From: CAJCIY01 sp964245825
GTDB lineage: Bacteria; Actinomycetota; Actinomycetes; Mycobacteriales; CAJCIY01
Assembly: GCA_964245825.1 (NCBI GenBank)
Contig: CAXTNT010000002.1
Coordinates: 248,001-312,000 of the forward strand
Length of the DNA: 64,000 nt
Direction of reading: 5' to 3'
Below the pieces are notes generated by a model, which did not search any database, was not told the DNA's origin, and worked only from the letters and a program-made list of their open reading frames with translations. Every line of letters begins with the position of its first letter. Within the stretch, counting starts at the first letter, position 1. Shown here one piece after another: positions 38,145 through 46,545 of this stretch. Both the position numbers and the translations under genes were made by a program.

Positions 38145-38198
38145 CGGTCGCGCCGATCGGCCGGCCCGCCCGCAGGGCCCACCCGTGACGGTCGCGCC
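38118..38198. repeat. 44-bp-period imperfect tandem duplication at a gene junction
   Basis: The segment 38118-38154 repeats at 38162-38198 with 3 mismatches. It carries the end of the upstream gene and a GTGACGGTCGCGCC start. As a result a 15-codon mini-frame (38141-38188) sits between the two genes, with GTGA overlaps at both ends. Confidence 0.8.
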
Positions 38199-38592
38199 CG
38201 AGCGCCCGGACTGGCCGCTGCGCGCGTACCGCACGGTCGCGATCATCGTGGGCATCGGCCTGCCGATCCTGCTGGTGGGTGCGATCTACGGTCTGGCGAC
38301 CGCGCACGGCGCCTCCGTGTCCAAGGCGGCCGGTCGGCCGACCGCGGTCGAGGTGGTCGGGCCCATCCACGGCTTCCTGTACATCGCGCTGCTGCTGCTG
38401 GCCCTGACGCTGTCCTTCCGCGAGCGCTGGCCGATCGGGTTCACGCTGCTGGTGTGCCTGGCCGGCACGGTGCCCTTCGCGTCGTTCGTCGCCGAACGCG
38501 CGGTCACCCGGCGGGTACGAGGGCGGCGGCGGGGTCGGACTCGGGCGCCGGGCGGGGCGGCCGGTGCCGCCACGCATCCACCGAGAGCGTGA
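38185..38592 (+). CDS. DUF3817-family membrane protein
   Basis: The 135-residue protein has three hydrophobic segments: TVAIIVGIGLPILLVGAIYG, VVGPIHGFLYIALLLLALTL and IGFTLLVCLAGTVPFASFVA. The GPIHGFLYI segment is characteristic of DUF3817 proteins, whose function is unknown. The start at 38185 is the second of two duplicated GTGACGGTCGCGCC starts. The C-terminal 30 residues are Arg/Ala-rich and overlap the convergent rarD 3' end by 89 bp. Confidence 0.82.
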   Translation: MTVAPERPDWPLRAYRTVAIIVGIGLPILLVGAIYGLATAHGASVSKAAGRPTAVEVVGPIHGFLYIALLLLALTLSFRERWPIGFTLLVCLAGTVPFASFVAERAVTRRVRGRRRGRTRAPGGAAGAATHPPRA

Positions 38593-39415
38593 CCAGCGCC
38601 GCCCACACCAGCACGAAGCCCGCGAGCTCCGAGCCCGGCAGCGGCTCGTGCCGGATGCCGACGGCGACCGCCAGCTGGAGGATCGGCGTGAGGTACTGCA
38701 GCAGCCCCAGCGTCGAGAGCGGCAGCCGACTCGCCGCGCCGGCGAAGGCCAGCAGCGGGATCGCGGTGACCACCCCCGCGGAGACCAGCAGCAGCGGGTG
38801 ACCCACGCCGTGCCCGGCCACCGTGCCGTGGCCGGTGAGGTTGAGCACGAGCAGCACCACCGCGGCGGCCGGGGTCAGCACGCCCGCCTCGACGAACAGA
38901 CCCTCGGTGGCGGGCACCCCGACCTGCTTCTTCGCCAGCCCGTACCCACCGAAGGAGAACGCGAGCACCAGAGCAAGCCACGGTGGGTGGCCGTACCCGA
39001 CGGCGATCACTCCGACCGCCAGCAGGCCGAGGCCGAGCGCGGCCCACTGGGTCCGGCGCAGTCGCTCGCCCAGCACCAGCACCCCCAACGCCACGGTGAC
39101 GAGGGGGTTGATGAAGTACCCGAGAGAGGCCTCGACGACGTGGGCGTGGTCGACGGCGTAGATGTACGTACCCCAGTTCACCGCGATCAGGACGCTGGCG
39201 ACCGAGAGGCGCAGCAGGGCCGACCGGCCCAGGTGCAGCGCGCCGCCGAGCCGGCGGGTGGCCAGCAGCACCAGGCCGGTGAACAGCGCCGAGAAGGCGA
39301 TCCGGCTCGCCAGCACCTCGGCCGTCCCGGCCGGGTCGAGCAGCGGGAAGTAGAGCGGGAACGTGCCCCAGAGCAGGTACGCGGCGAGCCCGTAGACCAG
39401 ACCCTGCCGCTGCAC
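38504..39415 (-). CDS. rarD: EamA-family transporter, RarD type
   Basis: The 303-residue protein has ten hydrophobic segments in two EamA halves. GLVYGLAAYLLWGTFPLYFP at the start is diagnostic of RarD-like permeases; later VEASLGYFINPLVTVALGVL and LGLLQYLTPILQLAVAVGI fit too. RarD is associated with drug/metabolite export, although substrates are not defined. The GTG start is leaderless (TACCGT then 6 nt). The 3' end runs 89 bp into the convergent DUF3817 gene. Confidence 0.9.
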   Translation of the reverse strand: MQRQGLVYGLAAYLLWGTFPLYFPLLDPAGTAEVLASRIAFSALFTGLVLLATRRLGGALHLGRSALLRLSVASVLIAVNWGTYIYAVDHAHVVEASLGYFINPLVTVALGVLVLGERLRRTQWAALGLGLLAVGVIAVGYGHPPWLALVLAFSFGGYGLAKKQVGVPATEGLFVEAGVLTPAAAVVLLVLNLTGHGTVAGHGVGHPLLLVSAGVVTAIPLLAFAGAASRLPLSTLGLLQYLTPILQLAVAVGIRHEPLPGSELAGFVLVWAALVTLSVDAWRHRPPRPAPESDPAAALVPAG

Positions 39416-39421
39416 GGACTG

Positions 39422-39427
39422 ACGGTA
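39422..39427 (-). promoter_or_regulatory. -10 box (TACCGT), leaderless promoter of rarD
   Basis: TACCGT on the minus strand is followed by CAGTCC and GTG at 39415. Confidence 0.55.
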
Positions 39428-39467
39428 ACCGGCTCCGAGCGGGGGGCGGCGAGCGCCCGGCTCCCCG

Positions 39468-39517
39468 GATCAGTCAGACTCCCGCGCCGCTCCAGCGACG
39501 CCACGTTCTGACTGATC
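39468..39517. repeat. 11-bp perfect inverted repeat of unknown role
   Basis: GATCAGTCAGA (39468-39478) and TCTGACTGATC (39507-39517) flank a 28-nt centre, between the GNAT gene end and the rarD promoter. It could be a terminator of the GNAT gene or an operator for rarD. A long GC-rich centre makes a simple rho-independent terminator less likely. Confidence 0.7.
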
Positions 39518-39549
39518 GGACTGCGGAGGGCGGGGCGGCGCGTCAGCTC

Positions 39550-40341
39550 TCAGCCGGGCGGTGGCCGCCAGCGGTACGGCGTGGTGGTGTCGATCGCCTC
39601 CATCCCCAGCCGCTCCAGGATCGGGCGGCTGTCGGGCGTGCAGTCGACCTGCAGGAAGCGGTGTCCGGCCGCGCGGGCGAGCAGGGCGCGTCGTCGGACC
39701 AGCGCACGGTAGATGCCGCGGCCACGCCACCCGGGCAGGGTCGAGCCGCCCCAGAGGCTGGCGAAGTCGACGCCGGCGGGCAGCCGTACCCAGCCGTCGC
39801 TGACGATCTCGCCGCCCGCGATGGCGACGAGGATCTCGAGCTCCGCGGGCGCGCCGCGCTGCTCGGCGAACAGCTCCCGCAGCATCGCCGTCGAGTCGTG
39901 CCCCCACACGGCCGCGGTCAGCGCGGCCATCCCCGGCTGGTCTGCCTCGAGGGCCGGGCGGATCTCGACGCCGTCGACCGCGTCGTGACCGTCGGTCGCG
40001 GCCAGCACGTCGGCCACCTCGCCCACGACGAAGGCCTCCGGGTCCTCGGCCTCGAAGCCCGCCGCCGTGAGCCGGGCGCCGAGGTCCGCCGGCCGGTCGC
40101 GGCCGTAGGTCTTCCACTCGAAGGCCTGCCCCAGCCCGGCGAAGTACGCGAGCTGCGCCGCGATCTCGGCGTCGGCGCTCTCCTCGTCGAGCCCGCTCCA
40201 CTCGACGTAGGAGCTGTCGCTGCCGGGGGGAGCGGTCACCCGCGCGACCCGGCCGAGGTCCTCGGCCACGAAGCCGGCGGGGACCACCCGGGATCGCCGC
40301 ACCTGGGTGTCGTGCGCGGCCAGCACCGCGGGAATGTCCAT
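39550..40341 (-). CDS. GNAT-family N-acetyltransferase
   Basis: The 263-residue protein has an N-terminal unmatched region (residues 1-125) and a C-terminal GNAT fold, with the acetyl-CoA loop in LPGWRGRGIYRALVRRRALL (Q/R-x-x-G-x-G/A type) and the terminal strand HRFLQVDCTPDSRPILERLG. The acceptor substrate is not identifiable. The ATG at 40341 gives MDIPAVLAAHDTQVRRS; an upstream TTG-type start is less likely. Confidence 0.87.
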   Translation of the reverse strand: MDIPAVLAAHDTQVRRSRVVPAGFVAEDLGRVARVTAPPGSDSSYVEWSGLDEESADAEIAAQLAYFAGLGQAFEWKTYGRDRPADLGARLTAAGFEAEDPEAFVVGEVADVLAATDGHDAVDGVEIRPALEADQPGMAALTAAVWGHDSTAMLRELFAEQRGAPAELEILVAIAGGEIVSDGWVRLPAGVDFASLWGGSTLPGWRGRGIYRALVRRRALLARAAGHRFLQVDCTPDSRPILERLGMEAIDTTTPYRWRPPPG

Positions 40342-40390
40342 CGCCCGACATCCTGCCGCCGACGGCAACCGCATTAGCGCCGCCGCCGCC

Positions 40391-41143
40391 TCAGCGCAGC
40401 GCGTAGAAGGCGACGGCCGCGGCTCCGGCGACGTTGAGCGAGTCGACGCCGGCCGCCATCGGGATGCGCACCGGCTCGGCCAGCCGCAGAGCCACCTCGG
40501 ACAGGCCCGGTCCCTCGGCTCCCAGCAGCAGCGCCAACCGCCCCGCCGGGCCGACCGAGCCGATGTCCAGCGCGCCGTCGGGGCTGAGCGCGAGCAGTCG
40601 GAAACCCTTGTCGCGCAGGGCTTCCAGCCCCTCGACCCAGGGATCGAGCCGGGCGTACGGGACGGCGAAGACGCCGCCCATGCTCACGCGCACCGACCGC
40701 CGGTAGAGCGGGTCGGCGCACGAGGGCGAGAGCAGCACGGCGTCGACGCCCAGCGCGGCGGCGGCCCGGAAGATCGCGCCGACGTTGGTGTGGGTGTTCA
40801 CGTCCTCGAGGACGGCGAGCCGGCGGGCGTCGGCGGCGATCGTCAGCGCGTCGGGCAGCGGCCGGCGGTCGACGGCGGCCAGCGCCCCGCGGTGGACGTG
40901 GAAGCCGGTCACCTGCTGCAGCAGCGCCTCGCTCCCCACGTACGTCGGCACCTCGGGCAGTCCGTCGAGCGAGGGCAACCACTTCGGCGAGAGCAGCAGC
41001 GAGCGCAGGGCGTAGCCGGCGGCGACGGCACGGCGGATGACGAGGTCGCCCTCGGCGATGAACAGGCCGTGCGCGGGCTCGGTCCGCCGCCGCAGCGCCA
41101 CGTCGGTCAGCGCGCGGAAGTCGGCGAGCCGCGGGTCGCCCAC
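40391..41143 (-). CDS. SpoU/TrmH-family RNA 2'-O-methyltransferase
   Basis: The 250-residue protein has an N-terminal L30e-like substrate domain (EPAHGLFIAEGDLVIRRAVA) and a SpoU methylase domain with the trefoil knot motifs LEDVNTHTNVGAIFRAAAAL, LLLGAEGPGLSEVAL and IPMAAGVDSLNVAGAAAVA. It would transfer a methyl group from S-adenosylmethionine to a ribose in rRNA or tRNA. The start is uncertain: GTG at 41143, or a CTG at 41161 that would overlap the upstream stop and give the N-terminal Ile-Pro-Val usual in the family. It is downstream of the prenyltransferase gene. Confidence 0.88.
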   Translation of the reverse strand: MGDPRLADFRALTDVALRRRTEPAHGLFIAEGDLVIRRAVAAGYALRSLLLSPKWLPSLDGLPEVPTYVGSEALLQQVTGFHVHRGALAAVDRRPLPDALTIAADARRLAVLEDVNTHTNVGAIFRAAAALGVDAVLLSPSCADPLYRRSVRVSMGGVFAVPYARLDPWVEGLEALRDKGFRLLALSPDGALDIGSVGPAGRLALLLGAEGPGLSEVALRLAEPVRIPMAAGVDSLNVAGAAAVAFYALR

Positions 41144-41157
41144 CTCGCCGACCGGGA

Positions 41158-42222
41158 TCAGAACGGGCGCACGTCCACGGCGGCGGCCACCGCGAGGCCG
41201 AGCACCAGCAGGGCACCGGCGAGCCGCACGTGGACGAAGCAGATCGCCGCGTACCACAGTGGCCAGACCGGGAAGTTGGCCGGCCGCTGGGTCGGCGCCG
41301 ACCGCGACAGCGCACCCCAGACCTTGCGGGCGGTGGGCAGCGCGCCGAAGGCCAGCAGCGCCGGCCACGGCAGCGCGCGGGTCGCGACGCCGACCACGAG
41401 CAGCAGGTAGAAGCCGGCGATCAGGCCGCGGGTCGCGGCCAGCGAACGCTCCCGTCCGAGCAGCACGGGCAGCGTGCGGATGCCCAGCGGTGCGTCGTAC
41501 GGGGTCTTGTCGGTGTGCTTGCCCATCAGCACGGTCGTGCACAGCAGCGCGTACGGGACGGCGGCCAGCCACACCTGCCACGGCAGGTTGCCGGTGGCCG
41601 AGAAGTAGGTGCCGGCCACCATGAGCGGGCCCCACGTGACGAACACGTCGAGCTCGCCCAGCCCGCGCTTCTTCAGCCGCAGCGGCGGGGCGGTGTAGGC
41701 GTACGACAGGGCGAAGCCGCCGAGCGCGAACGCCAGCACCGGCCACCCGCGCAGGACGGTGAGCGCCACCATGATCGCGAGGTCGAGGAGGTTGACGCCG
41801 AGGGAGGTGAGGGCCAACTGCCGGCGGGTGGTCAGCCCGGACAGGATCGGGTGCGGGGCGTACATCGCCCGGGGGTAGGCGGCGGTGTCCTGGCCCACCT
41901 CGCTGTCGAACAGGTCGTTCATGAGGTTGTTGGCGACGTGGGCGCCCAGGATGCCGACCAGGGCCAGCAGGAACTCGGCCCACCGGAAGCCCGGCTGTCG
42001 CACCGCGAGCAGCCCCGCGACCAGCCCGGCGAACAGCGTCATGGGCACGACCGCGAGCCGGGTCAGCACCACCCACTTGGCGAACCAGTCGACGTGCCCG
42101 GTCGGCGGGTTGGTCGTGGTGGCGGCGTAGAGCCACCCTCGCGAACGCTGGCGCAGCGACGGGTGCTCGGGGACATGGGTCGCCGGGGGCAGCTGCGGTG
42201 GCGCCTCGGTCCCGGTGGCCAT
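41158..42222 (-). CDS. UbiA-family prenyltransferase
   Basis: The 354-residue protein has about nine hydrophobic segments and both Asp-rich motifs of the UbiA family: NNLMNDLFDSEVGQD in the first and MGKHTDKTPYDAPLG in the second. It transfers a polyprenyl chain to an aromatic or other acceptor in the membrane. MenA (menaquinone synthesis) is the nearest familiar member, but the second motif and the lack of men neighbours leave the acceptor open. The ATG is leaderless (TACGCT 7 nt upstream). Confidence 0.85.
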   Translation of the reverse strand: MATGTEAPPQLPPATHVPEHPSLRQRSRGWLYAATTTNPPTGHVDWFAKWVVLTRLAVVPMTLFAGLVAGLLAVRQPGFRWAEFLLALVGILGAHVANNLMNDLFDSEVGQDTAAYPRAMYAPHPILSGLTTRRQLALTSLGVNLLDLAIMVALTVLRGWPVLAFALGGFALSYAYTAPPLRLKKRGLGELDVFVTWGPLMVAGTYFSATGNLPWQVWLAAVPYALLCTTVLMGKHTDKTPYDAPLGIRTLPVLLGRERSLAATRGLIAGFYLLLVVGVATRALPWPALLAFGALPTARKVWGALSRSAPTQRPANFPVWPLWYAAICFVHVRLAGALLVLGLAVAAAVDVRPF

Positions 42223-42229
42223 GGTGCCG

Positions 42230-42235
42230 AGCGTA
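42230..42235 (-). promoter_or_regulatory. -10 box (TACGCT), leaderless promoter of the prenyltransferase
   Basis: TACGCT on the minus strand is followed by 7 nt and ATG at 42222. Confidence 0.5.
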
Positions 42236-42247
42236 CGTCCGGAAGGA

Positions 42248-43024
42248 TCAGCCGAAGCGGCCGGTGACGTAGTCCTCGGTGCGCTTCTGTGACGGGTTCG
42301 AGAAGAGCTTGCTCGTCGTGTCCATCTCGATGAGCTTGCCGGGCTGGCCGCTGCCCGCGATGGTGAAGAAGGCCGTGACGTCGCTGACCCGCGTCGCCTG
42401 CTGCATGTTGTGGGTGACGATCACGATCGTGAACTCGTCCTTGAGTTCGTTGATGAGGTCTTCGATCGCGAGGGTCGAGATCGGGTCGAGCGACGAGCAC
42501 GGCTCGTCCATGAGCAGCACGGCGGGCTGCACGGCGATGGCGCGGGCGATGCACAGGCGCTGCTGCTGTCCGCCCGACAGGCCGGCTCCGGGCTTGCCGA
42601 GCCGGTCCTTGACCTCCTCCCACAGGTTCGCGCCCCGCAGCGAGCGCTCCACCGACTCCGCCAGGACCGTCTTGTTCCGGACGCCGTTGAGCCGCAGGCC
42701 CGAAGCGACGTTGTCGAAGATCGACATTGCGGGGAACGGGTTGGGTCGCTGGAAGACCATCCCGATGGTCCGGCGTACGTTGACGGCATCGACGTCGGGG
42801 CGGTAGATGTCCTCGTCGTCGAGCAGCACCCGCCCTTCGACCCGCGCCCCCGGGGTCACCTCGTGCATGCGGTTGAGGGTGCGCAGCACGGTCGACTTGC
42901 CGCAGCCGGACGGGCCGATGAGGGCGGTCACGCTCTTGGGTTCGATCGTCATCGACACGTCTTCGACGGCTTTGGTCTTGCCGTAGAAGCAGCTCAGGTG
43001 GACGAGCTCGACGCGCTTGGCCAT
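42248..43024 (-). CDS. pstB: Phosphate ABC transporter ATP-binding protein
   Basis: The 258-residue ATPase of the high-affinity phosphate importer. Walker A is GPSGCGKSTVLRTLNRMHE, the signature LSGGQQQRLCIARA, and Walker B VLLMDEPCSSLDP. IGMVFQRPNPFPAMSIFDNV and the H-loop VTHNMQQATRVSD are typical of PstB. The ATG at 43024 has a GGGAG site 8 nt upstream. Last gene of pstSCAB; energises import of phosphate delivered by PstS. Confidence 0.97.
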   Translation of the reverse strand: MAKRVELVHLSCFYGKTKAVEDVSMTIEPKSVTALIGPSGCGKSTVLRTLNRMHEVTPGARVEGRVLLDDEDIYRPDVDAVNVRRTIGMVFQRPNPFPAMSIFDNVASGLRLNGVRNKTVLAESVERSLRGANLWEEVKDRLGKPGAGLSGGQQQRLCIARAIAVQPAVLLMDEPCSSLDPISTLAIEDLINELKDEFTIVIVTHNMQQATRVSDVTAFFTIAGSGQPGKLIEMDTTSKLFSNPSQKRTEDYVTGRFG

Positions 43025-43079
43025 CGTGGTCACTCCCGGACGATCTCAGGTGGCGGGCGGAGGGGCGGGGACTGCGACG

Positions 43080-44135
43080 TCAGGCGCGCTTCCGCCCGGC
43101 GACCCAGACGAAGAGCCGGGCCAGCAGGTTGAGCACCATCACGATGATGATGAGCGTGAGCGCGCCCGTCCAGGCCCGGTCGATCGCGGCCTGGTCGGGG
43201 TTCCCCGCTTCGTTGAAGACGAACAGCGGGAGCGCTTCCTGGGCACCGTGGAACGGGTTCGTGACGATCCGCTGCGTCCCGAACAGGGTCAGCAGCAGCG
43301 GTGCGCTCTCGCCGGCGATGCGGCTGATCGCGAGCATGACGCCGGTGACGATGCCGGGGAGCGCGGTCGGCAGCACGATCCGCAGGATCACCGTGGCCCG
43401 GTTCATGCCCAAGGCCAGGCCGGCCTCGCGCAGCGAGGGGGGGACCAGCTTGAGCATCTCCTCGGCCGAGCGCACGACCGTGGGGAGCATGATCACCACG
43501 AGCGCCAGCGCGCCAGCGAAACCCGAGTAGCCCCGGTGCAGGGTCTGCACCCACAGCGCGAGGATGAACAGGCCCGCGACGATCGAGGGCACCCCGGTCA
43601 TCACGTCGACGAAGAAGCTGACCATCTTCCCGAACCGGCCCCGCGCGTACTCGGTCAGATAGATCGCCACCAGCAGTCCGAACGGCACCGCGATGAGGGT
43701 GGCGATGGCAACCTGCTCGAGCGTTCCGATGATCGCGTGGTACGCCCCCCCGGACTTCTCGTTCTCGGCGATGTTGTCCATCGAGTGCGTGAAGAACGTC
43801 GTGTCGAACCGCGTCGCGCCGTGCGCGATCGTGTAGCCCAGGACGGACACGAGCGGCGCGAGCGCGATCAGGAACGCGGCGATGACGGCCGCGAAGACGA
43901 GACGGTCGACTGCCTTGCGCCGCCCCTCGGACAGCACCGACGCCACGGTCTGCGCCAGTAGGTAGAACGCGACGACGAACACGCCGAAGTCGGCCCGCCC
44001 CTGAAGCGGCGTGACCGCGAACAGCCCGAGGCTGACCACGACGACGCCGACGAGCAGCGCGAGCAGCTGCCAGCGTGAGAGCCGGCGCGTCGACAGCCCG
44101 GCCTGGGTGCCGTGGTCGAGCGTCGCGGCGGTCAC
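43080..44135 (-). CDS. pstA: Phosphate ABC transporter permease PstA
   Basis: A 351-residue membrane protein with about seven hydrophobic segments; the binding-protein-dependent permease motif is EAGLALGMNRATVILRIVLP, and LTGVPSIVAGLFI-type sequence (VMTGVPSIVAGLFILALWVQ) is typical of PstA. It is longer at the N-terminus than most, with an extra pair of segments (LLALLVGVVVVSLGLFAV; FGVFVVAFYLLAQTVASVL). The GTG start overlaps the pstC stop (GTGA). Confidence 0.94.
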   Translation of the reverse strand: MTAATLDHGTQAGLSTRRLSRWQLLALLVGVVVVSLGLFAVTPLQGRADFGVFVVAFYLLAQTVASVLSEGRRKAVDRLVFAAVIAAFLIALAPLVSVLGYTIAHGATRFDTTFFTHSMDNIAENEKSGGAYHAIIGTLEQVAIATLIAVPFGLLVAIYLTEYARGRFGKMVSFFVDVMTGVPSIVAGLFILALWVQTLHRGYSGFAGALALVVIMLPTVVRSAEEMLKLVPPSLREAGLALGMNRATVILRIVLPTALPGIVTGVMLAISRIAGESAPLLLTLFGTQRIVTNPFHGAQEALPLFVFNEAGNPDQAAIDRAWTGALTLIIIVMVLNLLARLFVWVAGRKRA

Positions 44136-45115
44136 ACGACGCTCCCGGCGGAGATGGTCTGCCGGGCGATGTAGCGCGCGAACAGGTTGACCACCAGGGT
44201 GATCACGAACAACACCAGGCCGGTCGCGATCAGCGCGCCGACGCCCACCTTTCCGGCGTCCCCGAACTGGTTGGCGATGTTGGCCGCGATCGTGTTGCCG
44301 CCCGGCGTGAACAGCTTGGTGACGAACGCGTAGTTGGACGACAGCACCAGGGCGACCGCGATCGTCTCGCCCAGGGCCCGGCCGAAGCCGAGGACGATCG
44401 CGCTGGCGATGCCGGACTTCGCGTACGGGAACGCCGACCAGCGGATCATCTCCCACTTGGTGGCGCCCAGGGCGAGCGCGGCCTCGACCTGCGTCTGCGG
44501 CACCTGCAGGAAGATCTCCCGGCTGATCGCGGCGACGATCGGCAGGATCATCACGCCGAGCACGACGCCGGCCACGAAGAACGACTTCCCGAAGCTCGTG
44601 CTCGTGTCGAGGATGTGCGTCCAGGCGAAGTAGCGGGCCAGGAACATCTGCAGGCCGGCGCTGTACTTGACCAGGAACAGCAGGCCCCACAGGCCGTACA
44701 CGACACTCGGGACGGCCGCGAGCAGGTCGACGAGGTAGCCCAGCGGGACGGCGATCCGGCGCGGCGCGTAGAAGGCGATGAACAACGCCACGCCGAGGGC
44801 GACCGGGACCGCGAGCACCAGCCCGATCGCGGACGCGACCAGTGTCCCGTACGCCAGGATCCCGACGCCGAACCGGGCGACGCCGTCGCTGTTGCCGTCC
44901 GGGTCCCACTGGAAGCTGGTGAGGAAGTTGACCTTGTCGACGCGGAGCGCCGGCACCGCCTTGATCACCAGGAACACCGCGATGCCGAGCAGGACGGCCA
45001 GCAGGGCGTAGCCCGCGACGAGCACCAGGACGCGGAAGGAGCGGTCGCCGATCTTCCGGCGTGGCTGCAGCAGGGCATCGCGGGTGCGGCCCGGATCACT
45101 GCTGCTGGCCGTCAC
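44132..45115 (-). CDS. pstC: Phosphate ABC transporter permease PstC
   Basis: A 327-residue membrane protein with six main hydrophobic segments. PstC landmarks are NFLTSFQWDPDGNSDGVARF in the large periplasmic loop, DLLAAVPSVVYGLWGLLFLV, and the EAA-type loop EAALALGATKWEMIRWSAFP. It pairs with PstA to form the phosphate channel. Its start follows pstS by 88 bp and it couples to pstA by GTGA. Confidence 0.95.
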   Translation of the reverse strand: MTASSSDPGRTRDALLQPRRKIGDRSFRVLVLVAGYALLAVLLGIAVFLVIKAVPALRVDKVNFLTSFQWDPDGNSDGVARFGVGILAYGTLVASAIGLVLAVPVALGVALFIAFYAPRRIAVPLGYLVDLLAAVPSVVYGLWGLLFLVKYSAGLQMFLARYFAWTHILDTSTSFGKSFFVAGVVLGVMILPIVAAISREIFLQVPQTQVEAALALGATKWEMIRWSAFPYAKSGIASAIVLGFGRALGETIAVALVLSSNYAFVTKLFTPGGNTIAANIANQFGDAGKVGVGALIATGLVLFVITLVVNLFARYIARQTISAGSVV

Positions 45116-45203
45116 GCGGCTGCTCCGATCGGGTGGAGGGCTCGTTCCCGGCCGGGCCGCGATGCGTGACCGGAGGTCAGGACGGTTGCGCCCGGTGGTG
45201 GGG

Positions 45204-46313
45204 TCAGGAGAGCGTGGCGACCGCGGCCTGCACCTGGGTGGCGATGTTCGCCGGCAGCGGTACGTAGCCCGCGCCGGCGAGGATGTCCTGGCCGGACTTT
45301 GCCGTGTAGCCGAGGAAGCCCTTCAGCAGGGCGGCGCTCTTGTTGCCCGCCGAGCAGACGAACTCGTAGGTCACCAGCGTGTTCGGGTAGTTGTCGGTGC
45401 CGGTGGCGGTGTAGTCGAACGTGAGCGCCAGGTCGCCGCCGGTGCCCGTGACCTTGGCGTGGCTCAGGAAGTTCGTGGTGTTGGCGCCGGTCAGCGGCAC
45501 GAAGTTACCGGCCGCGTCGCCCACGTCGGCCACGCTGATGGTGTTCTGGGTGGCGTAGCTGTCTTCCATGTAGCCGATCCCGCCGACGGTTGCCTTCACT
45601 CCCTGCGCGATGCCGGCGGTGCCCTTCGAGCCCTGTCCGCCGGCGGCCGAGGGCCACTGCTTGTTGGGCCCGTACGTCCAGGTGCTCTTGGCGTCGTTGG
45701 CCAGGTAGTTGCTGAAGTTGAACGACGTGCCCGAGGTGTCCGACCGGTGGAAGGTCTGGATCTTCGTCGAGGGCAGGGTGACGCCGGGGTTGTCCTTCGC
45801 GATCGCGCCGTCGTCCCACGTGGTGATCTTGCTGCTGAAGATCGAGCCCAACGTCGCCGCCGACAGCTTGAGGTGGGTGATCCCCGGCAGGTTGTAGCCG
45901 ATCGCGATGGCGCCCGGGGCCATCGGCAGGTCGATGGCGGTGCCGGTGCCGCAGCGCTTGTCGGCAGCGGGCCGCTGGGTCGCGGACAGGGGATAGTCCG
46001 ACCCGGCGAAGTCGTCGGTGCCGGCGACGAAGTCGGTGTAGCCCTTGCCGGAGCCGCCGCCCTGGTAGTTGATGCTCGCGCCGCTGCAGGCGCTCTGGTA
46101 GGCCTTGATCCACGCGGACATCGCGTTGGCCTGGGCGGTGGAGCCGCTGCTCGTCAGCGAACCGGAGGCGCAGGTCACGCCATTCGCCGCCGTCGACCCC
46201 GTGGGTGAGGCACCGCTGGTGGGCGTGTTGTCGCTGCCACACGCGGCGAGCGCGAGCGCGCCGGCGGCGACGAGGCCGATCGCCCCGAGGGTACGACTGC
46301 GGTTGAGGGTCAC
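45204..46313 (-). CDS. pstS: Phosphate-binding lipoprotein PstS
   Basis: The 369-residue lipoprotein has a signal peptide and lipobox ending LALAACGSDN. The mature protein shows phosphate-binding PstS sequences: LTSSGSTAQANAMSAWIKAY, INYQGGGSGKGYTDFVAGT, FAGSDYPLS and FHRSDTSGTSFNFSNYL. It captures phosphate at the outer face of the membrane for PstCAB. A GGAGGA ribosome site lies before the GTG start. Upstream are a TAACGT -10 box and a four-repeat PHO box, so it should be induced on phosphate starvation. Confidence 0.97.
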   Translation of the reverse strand: MTLNRSRTLGAIGLVAAGALALAACGSDNTPTSGASPTGSTAANGVTCASGSLTSSGSTAQANAMSAWIKAYQSACSGASINYQGGGSGKGYTDFVAGTDDFAGSDYPLSATQRPAADKRCGTGTAIDLPMAPGAIAIGYNLPGITHLKLSAATLGSIFSSKITTWDDGAIAKDNPGVTLPSTKIQTFHRSDTSGTSFNFSNYLANDAKSTWTYGPNKQWPSAAGGQGSKGTAGIAQGVKATVGGIGYMEDSYATQNTISVADVGDAAGNFVPLTGANTTNFLSHAKVTGTGGDLALTFDYTATGTDNYPNTLVTYEFVCSAGNKSAALLKGFLGYTAKSGQDILAGAGYVPLPANIATQVQAAVATLS

Positions 46314-46373
46314 TGCGAGGTCCTCCAGGAAGGGTTCGCCGCTCGTGCGCGGCAGCTGCGTGCGTACACCCCG

Positions 46374-46379
46374 ACGTTA
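46374..46379 (-). promoter_or_regulatory. -10 box (TAACGT) of pstS
   Basis: TAACGT on the minus strand lies about 60 nt before the GTG start, allowing a normal leader with a ribosome site. The PHO box begins 32 bp upstream, overlapping the expected activator position. Confidence 0.45.
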
Positions 46380-46410
46380 GGAGCGGCAGGCGTCCGGCAG
46401 CGGCAGCGTG

Positions 46411-46450
46411 GGTGAACGGACGGCGAACGCGAGTGGTCCGTTCGGTGACC
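46411..46450 (-). promoter_or_regulatory. PHO box: four 11-bp-spaced direct repeats
   Basis: Read on the minus strand the units are GGTCACC, GGACCAC, GTTCGCC and GTTCACC, beginning exactly 11 bp apart (46444-46450, 46433-46439, 46422-46428, 46411-46417). This is the arrangement known for actinobacterial PhoP/RegX3 sites. Confidence 0.8.
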
Positions 46451-46485
46451 AAAACAGGTCCCCCGCCGGGACAGCAGATGAACGA

Positions 46486-46545
46486 CCGAGCTGCGGCGTG
46501 TTCACCGCGACACGCCGTCCCGGACGGAAATTTCCCACATCTCGG
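46486..46545. repeat. Two-tier stem-loop element, copy 2
   Basis: The outer stem CCGAG (46486-46490) pairs with CTCGG (46541-46545) and the inner hairpin CGGCGTGT (46494-46501) pairs with ACACGCCG (46510-46517). A third potential hairpin CCGTCC/GGACGG (46515-46520, 46522-46527) competes with it. The inner hairpin and TCCCACATCTCGG tail are shared with copy 1 at 6125-6186. Confidence 0.75.

Noticed and set aside
37841..38188. 115-codon plus-strand open frame
   Set aside because: It is a +2 shadow of the small membrane protein gene; only its last 15 codons are noteworthy, as a product of the 44-bp duplication.
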